The translations under genes were made by a program, and so were the position numbers. This document shows, piece by piece, positions 57,038 to 64,000 of a stretch of 64,000 nt of DNA (within the stretch, counting starts at the first letter, position 1; the number at the start of each line of letters is the position of its first letter). The notes under the pieces were generated by a model. That model was given only the letters and a program-made list of their open reading frames with translations, searched no databases and was not told the origin of the DNA. This DNA is from Hymenobacter polaris (lineage in GTDB: Bacteria > Bacteroidota > Bacteroidia > Cytophagales > Hymenobacteraceae), in assembly GCF_012927305.1 (NCBI RefSeq), contig NZ_JABBGH010000001.1, forward strand, positions 1,116,001 through 1,180,000. Reading direction: 5' to 3'.

Positions 57038-57952
57038 CTATGACTCTTCTTTGCTGCCGAAGCCGAAGAAGCGCTTGATGGCGGCCCAGGCACCCCCTAT
57101 GGCCAGGATTATCACTTTCCAGAACTTGGCAATGAGCGCGAAGGCGCCGACTTTGGCCAGTACCTTGCCCGCCACCAGGCCGCCGATGGAATAGGCGGCT
57201 ACTTCATCCAGTTTGGGGTTGAAGTCGCGGTACTGCTCGCCGCGCACGAACTGCACGTTGGCCAGCAGGCCGGGGATGCTCTGCTTGATTTCGGGCAGCT
57301 GGGCCGGGTCGGCTACGGCGTTGAAAATCAGCACGCCCTTGCGACCCAGGATGCGCACGTTGTAATTGAGGGTTTGCTCGAGGCCGCTGCCGAAGCGCAG
57401 CAGCTTGGCCCAGTGCAGCGTGTGCTGCTGCTTGTCGTAGTAGGGCTTGGCGCCCCAGCCGTAGACGTGCACGGCCTCGTAGCCGGCCTCTTCGCGGGCG
57501 GGGTTTTCCTCTTCGCTTTCCTTCTGCATGGTTTCCAGCAGCTCGTCGTAGTCGATGTCGTCGGCGTCATCATCCTTCACATACCCTAGGGCCTCGTACT
57601 GAATGATGTAGCCCCAATTGCTCTCGCTCAGCGGCCCCTTGTTGACCGGAAACAGCATTCCGAGATTGGTTTGGGGCGGGTTGTGCCAGAGCTTGTGCAG
57701 CACGTAGCCGCTCTGCGTCGAGTCGAGGTAGCGGAAGCCTTTCGGCACGGTCAACTCGCCCAGGCCGCCGGGCAGGGCCACGTGCCCCTGCTGGTAGTGG
57801 AAGGAGCTATTTACCGAGTCGGCGAACGCCCGGTAGAGCGCGGCTGAATCGACGGCCACCGCAGGCTTGGGCGGTGGAGTGGGTTTGGGCTTGGCGGCCA
57901 GGCCCGCAGTACTTAGCAGTAGAAAAAAGAGAGGCAGTAGCGTTTTTTTCAT
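57038..57952 (-). CDS. DUF2167-family membrane protein
   Basis: 304 residues. Signal peptide MKKTLLPLFFLLLSTAGLAA, then periplasmic DUF2167 sequence (GHVALPGGLGELTVPKGFRYLD, WGYIIQYEALGYVKDDDADDIDYDELLETMQ, WGAKPYYDKQQHTLHWAKLL), and C-terminal hydrophobic stretch AFALIAKFWKVIILAIGGAWAAIKRFF. Members are often linked to envelope stress but the function is unknown. The ATG at 57950-57952 places the signal at the N-terminus. Confidence 0.88.
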   Translation of the reverse strand: MKKTLLPLFFLLLSTAGLAAKPKPTPPPKPAVAVDSAALYRAFADSVNSSFHYQQGHVALPGGLGELTVPKGFRYLDSTQSGYVLHKLWHNPPQTNLGMLFPVNKGPLSESNWGYIIQYEALGYVKDDDADDIDYDELLETMQKESEEENPAREEAGYEAVHVYGWGAKPYYDKQQHTLHWAKLLRFGSGLEQTLNYNVRILGRKGVLIFNAVADPAQLPEIKQSIPGLLANVQFVRGEQYRDFNPKLDEVAAYSIGGLVAGKVLAKVGAFALIAKFWKVIILAIGGAWAAIKRFFGFGSKEES

Positions 57953-58154
57953 AAACTCCGCAACGAACATAGAATGAGGCGCCTAATGTACTAAGTGATA
58001 TGCTGGAATGCCTCATTATTTCTTCACCACAGAGAAAAAGCAGCGGCCGGTACTTGGCGAATCAGTTAGCAACCGGCGTTGACGGGCAACTTGGCCCTAG
58101 GGCTGCTGCGCACAACAAATTGGCACTATTTCGTTTAGCAGCTTTCGCCTTACC

Positions 58155-58985
58155 GTGAACTACTTATTTCTTTTAGTGCTTAGCTTGCTGGCCGCGCCCG
58201 CTACCACGCCTACTTACCCCTGGCTACCGGCCGCGCCGGCGGCCGCCCACACCGTGGCCGCCCGTTTCGCGCCGCCCCTCGGGTGCCGCCGGGTGCCGGT
58301 AGCGGCCGGCTCGTGGGGCGAATGGCTGCGGGGGCTGCCGCTACGCCCAGCCGGTACGCCGGCGCGGCTCTACAACGGGCAGCTGAAAGACCGGCAGGAC
58401 GTGGTGGCGGCCGTGGTGAACATCGACGTGGGCACCCAAGACTTGCAGCAGTGCGCCGACGCCGTGATTCGGCTGCGGGCCGAGTACCTGTTCAGCCAGA
58501 ACCCCAACAGGGTGCATTTCCACCTCACCACGGGCTACGACTTCTGGTTTTTGGACTACGCGGCGGGGCACACGTTTCGGGTGAAAAATGAGGAAGTGCT
58601 CCCCGCCGCCAAGCCTGCCGAGGCACCCACTTACGCCGCTTTCAAGCGCTACCTGCTGCCCACGTTTGGCTACGCGGGTACGCTCTCGCTGCGCCGCGAC
58701 CTGCGCCCGGTGCCGCTGGCCGAGGTGCAGCCCGGCGACGTGCTGCTGCACGGCGGGCGCCCCGGCCACGCCGTGCTGGTGGCCGATGTGGCCGAAAACC
58801 CGCGCACCGGCCAGCGCTATTTGCTGCTGGCTCAGAGCTACATGCCAGCCCAGAACATCCACCTGCTGCGCAACCTGGACGCGCCGGCCCTAGGGGCTTG
58901 GTTTGCCGTGCCAGGGCCCGAAGCCACCGAGTTAGCTACGCCCGAGTGGACGTTCGGTACGCAGGAGCTGGGGCGGTTTGAGTGA
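58155..58985 (+). CDS. DUF4846-family secreted protein
   Basis: 276 residues. Signal peptide MNYLFLLVLSLLAAPATT. PVAAGSWGEWLRGLPLRPAGTPARLYNGQLKDRQDVVAAVVNIDVGTQDLQQCADAVIRLRAEYL is the typical DUF4846 core, and VQPGDVLLHGGRPGHAVLVADVA resembles the Cys/His-type (NlpC-like) fold with the last His. The catalytic role is unproven. A family A hairpin follows 27 nt after the stop. Confidence 0.85.
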   Translation: MNYLFLLVLSLLAAPATTPTYPWLPAAPAAAHTVAARFAPPLGCRRVPVAAGSWGEWLRGLPLRPAGTPARLYNGQLKDRQDVVAAVVNIDVGTQDLQQCADAVIRLRAEYLFSQNPNRVHFHLTTGYDFWFLDYAAGHTFRVKNEEVLPAAKPAEAPTYAAFKRYLLPTFGYAGTLSLRRDLRPVPLAEVQPGDVLLHGGRPGHAVLVADVAENPRTGQRYLLLAQSYMPAQNIHLLRNLDAPALGAWFAVPGPEATELATPEWTFGTQELGRFE

Positions 58986-59011
58986 GTGGTTGGCAGTTGC
59001 TAGTTAGCAGT

Positions 59012-59111
59012 AAAAGAACATCATGCTGAGCCTGTCGAATCATCTCTACAGAATAACACCCTAGGGGGCGCGGTAGAGATGCTTCGGCTACGCTCAGCAT
59101 GACGTTCTTTT
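59012..59111. repeat. REP-like hairpin, family A, copy 3 (decayed)
   Basis: Arms 59012-59049 and 59073-59111 with several mismatches in the middle (CTGTCGAATC against GTAGCCGAAGC), loop containing CCCTAGGGGG, T-run on the right. Outer stem AAAAGAAC. It separates the convergent DUF4846 and HAD genes. The mismatches suggest an older or recombined copy. Confidence 0.88.
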
Positions 59112-59124
59112 TTTAGCAACTATG

Positions 59125-59781
59125 CTAAGGCAGGGCGGCAATTTTGGCGGCCGACAGCTCACTAAAATCACGGATGACCCTATCGGCCAGTTGCAAGTCC
59201 TGGCCTTCAGAGTGGGGGCTGGCGTAGCCGATGCAGTAGATGCCGGCGGCGTGGGCGGCGGCCATGCCGTTGCTGCTATCCTCGATGACGACGCACTCGG
59301 CTACGGGCGTGGCGGCCAGCTCGGCGGCGTGCAGGAAAATGGCCGGGTCGGGCTTGGAGCGCGCGAAGTCCTCGCCGCTGACGACGTGGGCGAAGTACGG
59401 CGCCAGCCCGAAGCGGTCGAACACGCGCTTGATGGTGGCCTTGGAGGCGCTGGAAGCCAGCACCAGCCCTAGGCCCGCCCGGCGGATATCATCGAGCAAG
59501 GGCCGCACACCGGGCAGCAAATCCAGGGACGGGTCGGTGTCGAAAATCTCGTTGAACAGCTCGCGCTTGCGCAGCACCAGGGCTTCGGGGTCTTGCGGCA
59601 GGCTGTAGAGACGCTGGAGCTGCTGCATCACGTTGCGAGTGGAGGAGCCCAGGAAGCTGGCGTATTCGGCGGCGGAAACCTGGATGCCCAGCTCGTCGAA
59701 GAGCTTGTAAAAGGCGGCGTGGTGGATGGGCTCGGTGTCGATAATGACGCCGTCCATGTCGAAAATGACGGTACGAATCAT
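59125..59781 (-). CDS. HAD-superfamily phosphatase, beta-phosphoglucomutase-like
   Basis: 218 residues. Motif I VIFDMDGVIIDTEP (Asp8 nucleophile, Asp10), motif II LASSAS, motif III KPDPAIF and motif IV VIEDSSNGMAAAHAAG. The cap insert after motif I is the subclass IA type, as in beta-phosphoglucomutase and small sugar phosphatases. Substrate open. It stands alone. Confidence 0.9.
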   Translation of the reverse strand: MIRTVIFDMDGVIIDTEPIHHAAFYKLFDELGIQVSAAEYASFLGSSTRNVMQQLQRLYSLPQDPEALVLRKRELFNEIFDTDPSLDLLPGVRPLLDDIRRAGLGLVLASSASKATIKRVFDRFGLAPYFAHVVSGEDFARSKPDPAIFLHAAELAATPVAECVVIEDSSNGMAAAHAAGIYCIGYASPHSEGQDLQLADRVIRDFSELSAAKIAALP

Positions 59782-59945
59782 GCGCGGGGCTGGCGGAGAA
59801 AAAACAAAGGTGGCGCCCGGGCGGCGGCCAACCAGCGGCCCCGCCCGGGCGCCCGGCGCCGCCGGGGCCCTAGGGGCTAGCAGGCCAGCGTCGGCGGGTA
59901 CCCCGCCGTTGTACTGTTAATTTGTGCGTTTCGCTGCTTTCCCGC

Positions 59946-60959
59946 ATGAATTTATTTTCCTACGCCACGCTCTCGGGCTACGAGTGGGCGCACCCGCGCC
60001 TGCTGCTGCTGCTGGCGCTGGTGCCGCTGCTGCCGCTACTGCGGGCGCTGCTGGCCCGCCGGCGGCGGCAAGTGGTGGTGGCCCTAGGGCCGGGCGGGCT
60101 GCGCAGTAACTGGCGGGCGCTGCTGCGCTTCGTGCCACCCATCGTGCTGAGCGCTAGCCTGGCGCTGCTGGTGCTGGCCGCCGCCCGCCCTCAGCGCGCC
60201 GACGAGCACCTCACCCAAACCGGGCGCGGCATCGACATCGTGCTGGCCCTCGACGTGAGCGGCAGCATGGAGCTGGAGGACCTGAAGCCCACCCGCCTGG
60301 CCGCCGCCAAGCGCCTGGCCCGCCGCTTCGTGCTGGGCCGCACCGGCGACCGCCTGGGGCTGGTGGCCTTCGCCGGGCAGGCCTACTCGCTCACGCCCCT
60401 CACCACCGATTACGACCTGCTGCTCGACAACCTGGCCAGCCTGCGCCCCGGCCTCATCGCCGACGATGGCACGGCCATCGGTACCGCTATTGGCACCGCT
60501 ATCAACCGCCTGCGCGACTCGCGGGCTAGCTCCAAGGTATGCCTGTTGCTCTCGGATGGCGAAAGCAACGCCGGCAGCCTCGACCCGCTGCTGGCCGCCC
60601 AGCTGGCCCACGCCTACGGCATCCGGCTCTACACCATCGGGCTGGGGCAGGATGGCTTCGTGCCCTTCGGCCGCGACAGCACCACCGGCAAAACCCGCTA
60701 CGTGGAAACCCGCCTCGACGAAACAACCATGCGGCAATTAGCGCAAGCGACGGACGGCCGCTTCTTCCGCGCCACCGACAACGCGGCGCTAGGCGAAGTA
60801 TTCGCCGCCATCAACCGCCTCGAAAAATCCGACATCCGCACCCAGCGCTACCGCAGCGTGCAGGATTTCTACCGCCCCTACCTGGGCCTAGGGATATTCT
60901 TCTGGTTCTTATGGCTGGCACTGAAAAGCACGTTTATGAGCAACGTGCTGGAGGATTGA
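59946..60959 (+). CDS. VWA-domain membrane protein, BatA type
   Basis: 337 residues. Two membrane spans at the N-terminus (LLLLLALVPLLPLLRALLA; PPIVLSASLALLVLAAARP), a VWA domain with the complete MIDAS start DVSGSM, later TPLTTDYD and SDGESN, and a C-terminal span (YLGLGIFFWFLWLALKS). The N-terminal motif EWAHPRLL is common in BatA. Bat operons (with a MoxR ATPase and BatB to BatD) are usual in Bacteroidetes, but no partner is near. The start at 59946 gives the usual N-terminus. Confidence 0.9.
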   Translation: MNLFSYATLSGYEWAHPRLLLLLALVPLLPLLRALLARRRRQVVVALGPGGLRSNWRALLRFVPPIVLSASLALLVLAAARPQRADEHLTQTGRGIDIVLALDVSGSMELEDLKPTRLAAAKRLARRFVLGRTGDRLGLVAFAGQAYSLTPLTTDYDLLLDNLASLRPGLIADDGTAIGTAIGTAINRLRDSRASSKVCLLLSDGESNAGSLDPLLAAQLAHAYGIRLYTIGLGQDGFVPFGRDSTTGKTRYVETRLDETTMRQLAQATDGRFFRATDNAALGEVFAAINRLEKSDIRTQRYRSVQDFYRPYLGLGIFFWFLWLALKSTFMSNVLED

Positions 60960-61050
60960 AAAGGCATCATTTCTCCTGCTCAACTCAGTCGAACCGCTCT
61001 TCGGCGACGCGATGCTGGCAGCGAAATTATTATTTACTGGCTTGGCTCGG

Positions 61051-61317
61051 CTAGGGAAATAGCTTATAGATATCCTTGCGGTTGGCTATGCGCACAAATT
61101 CGACGTTGCCGTTTTCTACCACCAGCCCAATGCGAAAATCACCGACGCGGATGCGATAGGCAGTTTTATATCCCTTGAGCTTTTTCAGGTTGGCGATGGC
61201 CGCTAGGCTCGTGGCTTGTTCAACGGCAATGATTACGCCGGCCACTTCTGCTTTAACAGCGGCAGAGGTTAGCTTGCCTAAGTCTTTGAGGAAGTAGCGA
61301 TTAAAAGTCGTCTTCAC
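61051..61317 (-). CDS. RelE/ParE-family toxin
   Basis: 88 residues: [24 protein letters not shown], the typical [45 protein letters not shown] ending. The Arg-rich strand [11 protein letters not shown] matches the RelE subgroup. Start ATG overlaps the antitoxin stop by 4 nt (ATGA). Likely an mRNA-cutting or gyrase-blocking toxin held inactive by its partner. Confidence 0.88.
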   Translation of the reverse strand: MKTTFNRYFLKDLGKLTSAAVKAEVAGVIIAVEQATSLAAIANLKKLKGYKTAYRIRVGDFRIGLVVENGNVEFVRIANRKDIYKLFP

Positions 61318-61514
61318 ACCTGACCCAGCTTACGCATCACGGCGGCGCGCGATACGGAGGGCGCGCCGGCCGCTTCGCGGATGAGCATGGCTAAGCCAAG
61401 GTCCTCTTTCTCCTCATCGGAGAGCACCTTGGCCGCAATATTCATTTTTTTCAACAAAGCGGCCACTAGTTTGAGGTCGGCAGCCGAGGCGGGCGTAATG
61501 AGCAAAGAATCCAT
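61314..61514 (-). CDS. Antitoxin partner of the RelE/ParE toxin
   Basis: 66 residues: an N-terminal segment [42 protein letters not shown] like small antitoxins whose C-terminus binds the toxin. Upstream TATCTTTG box (61540-61547) gives a short leader. The order antitoxin-toxin and the 4-nt overlap define the module. Confidence 0.82.
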   Translation of the reverse strand: MDSLLITPASAADLKLVAALLKKMNIAAKVLSDEEKEDLGLAMLIREAAGAPSVSRAAVMRKLGQV

Positions 61515-61539
61515 GGGCAGGCAGGGCTAGGCTAGCAGC

Positions 61540-61547
61540 CAAAGATA
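61540..61547 (-). promoter_or_regulatory. Promoter box of the toxin-antitoxin module
   Basis: TATCTTTG on the minus strand, exact match to TAnnTTTG, 25 nt before the antitoxin ATG. Confidence 0.55.
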
Positions 61548-61580
61548 CCACAAGCCGCATAGCCCTTTTTTAGTGCCCTC

Positions 61581-61588
61581 TACCTTTG
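61581..61588 (+). promoter_or_regulatory. Promoter box of the GT9 gene with almost no leader
   Basis: TACCTTTG, identical to the boxes of rpsO and tRNA-Met, ends 9 nt before the ATG at 61598. With the usual start about 7 nt after the box, the leader would be only 2-4 nt. Confidence 0.6.
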
Positions 61589-61597
61589 CAGCCTGTT

Positions 61598-62674
61598 ATG
61601 CCTCCCCTTAGCCCCATCCTCCTCATCCAAACCGCCTTTATTGGCGATGTAATCCTGGCCACGGCGCTGGTGGAGGAGCTGGCCCGCACTGCGCCTGAAG
61701 CGCCGCTGGATGTGCTGGTGCGGCGCGGCAACGAGGGGCTGCTGGCGGGCAACCCGCACATTCGGCAGGTGCTTATCTGGGATAAGAAAACCCGGAAATA
61801 CCCTAACCTGCTGCGGCTGCTCGGCCAGATTCGGCGGGCGCGCTACGGGCGCGTCATCAACTTGCAGCGCTTTGCCAGCACGGGGTTCCTCACGGCGTTT
61901 TCGGGGGCGCCTGAGCGGGTGGGATTTGCCGAAAACCCGTTCAGCCGGTTTTTCACGAGCCGGGTGCCGCACGTCATCGGCGACGGCACGCACGAGGTGC
62001 AACGCAACCTGGCGCTGCTGGGTGAGGATGCCCTAGGGCCGGCAAGCGTCCCGCCGGGCCAGGAGGCGCCCTACGTGGCCGTGCATACAAACCTGCCTCG
62101 GCCCCACCTCTACCCCACCCCAGCCGATGAGGCAGCGGCCGAGCCCTACGCCGCTGTGGGCGAGTACGTGTGCCTGGCGCCTACGTCGGTGTGGTTTACC
62201 AAGCAGTACCCCGAGGCCAAGTGGCTGGAGCTGCTGGCGGCGCTGCCGGCTGGGCTGCCGGTGTACGTGCTGGGCGGCCCGCCCGACGCGGCCGCCTGCG
62301 AGCGCCTGGCCGCCGCCGCCAACCGGCCAGGGCTGGTGAACCTGGCGGGCCGGCTGAATTTGCTGGCCTCGGCGGCGCTGCTGCGCGGGGCGGTGCTGAA
62401 TTACGTCAACGACTCGGCGCCGCTGCATTTGTGCTCGGCCGTGGATGCGCCGGTGTGCGCCATATTTTGCTCCACAGTGCCCGCGTTTGGGTTTGGGCCG
62501 CTGAGCACATTTTCGCGCCTCGTGCAGCACGCCCCCGGCCTGACCTGCCGGCCCTGCGGCCTGCACGGCCACGCCCGCTGCCCCCTGGGGCATTTCCGCT
62601 GCGCGTTGGAGATTGACACCATGCAGCTGCTAGCGGCGTTCGCGGACGCCCGCGCTCTGCGTACCTCTGCGTAA
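61598..62674 (+). CDS. Glycosyltransferase family 9 (heptosyltransferase-like)
   Basis: 358 residues. N-terminal [47 protein letters not shown] is the GT9 acceptor half; [38 protein letters not shown] and [29 protein letters not shown] are the donor half. Adds a sugar to the lipopolysaccharide core. C-rich end [20 protein letters not shown] may bind metal. A TTG in the promoter box at 61586 is open in frame but the ATG is preferred. Confidence 0.92.
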   Translation: MPPLSPILLIQTAFIGDVILATALVEELARTAPEAPLDVLVRRGNEGLLAGNPHIRQVLIWDKKTRKYPNLLRLLGQIRRARYGRVINLQRFASTGFLTAFSGAPERVGFAENPFSRFFTSRVPHVIGDGTHEVQRNLALLGEDALGPASVPPGQEAPYVAVHTNLPRPHLYPTPADEAAAEPYAAVGEYVCLAPTSVWFTKQYPEAKWLELLAALPAGLPVYVLGGPPDAAACERLAAAANRPGLVNLAGRLNLLASAALLRGAVLNYVNDSAPLHLCSAVDAPVCAIFCSTVPAFGFGPLSTFSRLVQHAPGLTCRPCGLHGHARCPLGHFRCALEIDTMQLLAAFADARALRTSA

Positions 62675-62727
62675 ACCTCTGCGGGAACCGTCGTCCGCGC
62701 CGCCCGGCAAAAACGTATGCCCCGCAC

Positions 62728-64000
62728 ATGGCTAAAAACAACTTCGTGCAGGTGCGGGGTGCCCGCGAGCACAACCTGCAAAATATTGACGTCGATATTC
62801 CCCGCGACGCGCTGGTGGTGTTCACCGGCATTTCGGGCTCGGGTAAGAGCAGCCTGGCCTTTGGCACGCTCTACGCCGAGGCCCAGCGCCGCTACCTCGA
62901 ATCGGTGTCGCCCTACGCCCGGCGGCTATTCAACCAGATGAGCGTGCCCGAGGTGGACAGCATCGAGGGTCTGCCGCCGGCCGTGGCCCTGCAGCAGCAG
63001 CGCGGCGCGGCCAGCACCCGCTCGTCGGTGGGCAGCGTCACGACCCTGGCCAACCTGCTGCGGATGCTGTACTCGCGGGCCGGCGACTACCCTAGGGGCC
63101 AAGGCATTGTGTACGCCGAGGGCTTCTCGCCCAACACGCCCGAGGGCGCCTGCCCCACCTGCCACGGCCTGGGCCGGGTGTACGAGGCCACCGAAGCCAG
63201 CATGGTGCCCGACCCCACGCGCACCATCCGCGAGCGGGCCATCGAGGCTTGGCCCCAGGCCTGGGGCGGCCAAAATCAGCGCGACATCCTGGTGAGCCTG
63301 GGCTACGACGTGGACGTACCCTGGCAGAACTTACCCCAAAAAACGCGCGACTGGATACTCTTCACCGACGAGCAGCCGCAGGTGCCAGTGTACCCTGGCT
63401 ACTCGCCCGAGGAAACCCAGCGGGCCATCAAGCGCCGCGAGCCGCCCAACTACATGGGCACCTTCACGGGCGTGCGGCGCTACGTGCTGCACACCTTTGC
63501 CACCACGCAGAGCGCGCTGATGAAGAAGCGGGTAGCCCAGTTTCTGCTCAGCACCGAGTGCCCCACCTGCCACGGCAAGCGCCTGCAGCAAGCGGCCCTA
63601 GGGGTAAAGTTCGCCGGCCTCGACATCACCGAAATGCAGCGCCTGCCCCTCAAGCGCCTCTCCGACTTATTGCAGCCCTTCGCCGCTAAAGCCACCCTAG
63701 GGGCGCCCACCGACGCCGAGGCGCCCGAAAAAGCCATTGTGACCCAGCGCATTGCCGCCGACCTGGTGGCCCGCCTGGCGGTGCTGCTGGAGCTGGGCCT
63801 GGGCTACCTCGACCTGGAGCGCAGCACGCCCACTCTCTCGCCGGGCGAGCTGCAGCGCCTGCGGCTAGCTACCCAGCTCTATTCCAACCTATTCGGGGTG
63901 GTGTACGTGCTCGACGAGCCCTCGGCCGGCCTGCACCCGGCCGACACCGAGGCCCTGTTGCGGGCCCTCGACGGCCTGAAAGCGGCCGGCAACTCGCTGT
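62728..64000 (+). CDS. UvrA-like ABC ATPase without UvrB-binding domain (cut by window edge)
   Basis: 424 codons visible. N-terminal Walker [36 protein letters not shown] is UvrA. Canonical UvrA then has a zinc finger and UvrB-binding domain; here [29 protein letters not shown] leads directly into [14 protein letters not shown]. The insertion and zinc-binding CPTCHGKRL follow, then the signature [17 protein letters not shown] and Walker [19 protein letters not shown] of the first ATPase half. This layout is that of class II UvrA (UvrA2), linked in other bacteria to drug or DNA-damage tolerance. Starts 53 nt after GT9. Confidence 0.87.
   Translation, partial: MAKNNFVQVRGAREHNLQNIDVDIPRDALVVFTGISGSGKSSLAFGTLYAEAQRRYLESVSPYARRLFNQMSVPEVDSIEGLPPAVALQQQRGAASTRSSVGSVTTLANLLRMLYSRAGDYPRGQGIVYAEGFSPNTPEGACPTCHGLGRVYEATEASMVPDPTRTIRERAIEAWPQAWGGQNQRDILVSLGYDVDVPWQNLPQKTRDWILFTDEQPQVPVYPGYSPEETQRAIKRREPPNYMGTFTGVRRYVLHTFATTQSALMKKRVAQFLLSTECPTCHGKRLQQAALGVKFAGLDITEMQRLPLKRLSDLLQPFAAKATLGAPTDAEAPEKAIVTQRIAADLVARLAVLLELGLGYLDLERSTPTLSPGELQRLRLATQLYSNLFGVVYVLDEPSAGLHPADTEALLRALDGLKAAGNSL

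Overview
The window looks like chromosomal DNA of a GC-rich member of Bacteroidetes, most likely Hymenobacter or a close relative. The signs are promoters of the Bacteroidetes type (TTG, about 20 nt, TAnnTTTG), families typical of the phylum (DUF4290 next to murA, DUF3109, DUF4846, BatA-type VWA protein, a single LptF/LptG-like permease, an Omp85 lipoprotein), few Shine-Dalgarno sites, and GC-rich codon use. No prophage, insertion sequence or CRISPR array was seen. The assignment is inference from gene content, not from a database match.

Layout. 1-8764: translation block on the minus strand: pnp (cut by the edge), rpsO, an LptF/G-like permease, a START-like protein, tRNA-Met (plus strand), then thrS-infC-rpmI-rplT, and a TPR lipoprotein. 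8.9-24.9 kb: transport and envelope genes (SulP, a dicarboxylate symporter, TrmH-type methylase, Omp85 protein, HMA metal chaperone, APC permease, lipoproteins, esterase). 25.1-31.4 kb: a tripartite RND efflux operon. 31.4-36 kb: a decayed toxin-antitoxin pair and small metabolic genes (SemiSWEET, Bcp peroxiredoxin, hydrolase, GAF, pirin). 36-45.4 kb: secreted alpha-amylase, aspartase, DUF3109, UvrD/PcrA helicase, DUF4290-murA, a small membrane protein. 45.5-54.2 kb: an agmatinase-family gene, then a chemosensory operon (poly-HAMP receptor, CheW, CheY, CheA, CheC). 54.4-64 kb: topA, DUF2167, DUF4846, a HAD phosphatase, BatA, an intact RelE/ParE-type toxin-antitoxin pair, a GT9 glycosyltransferase and a UvrA-like ATPase cut by the right edge.

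The most unusual signals are at the DNA level. The palindrome CCTAGG, very often as CCCTAGGG, occurs about 90 times by eye, roughly once per 0.7 kb, in genes and between them, several-fold more than base composition predicts. It resembles the HIP1 iterated palindrome of cyanobacteria. Long palindromes also sit at transcript ends: three copies of one REP-like hairpin family whose outer stems differ but always pair, a related hairpin inside the efflux operon, and a perfect 42-bp inverted repeat whose two ends are the stop codons of two convergent genes.

Other notable points are an ATA start codon for infC behind a strong Shine-Dalgarno, a membrane-free receptor with about nine HAMP units, a Gly/Thr repeat in a TolC-like outer loop, a MurA with Asp in place of the fosfomycin-target Cys, and degraded genes whose three in-frame amber codons all lie in CTAG.
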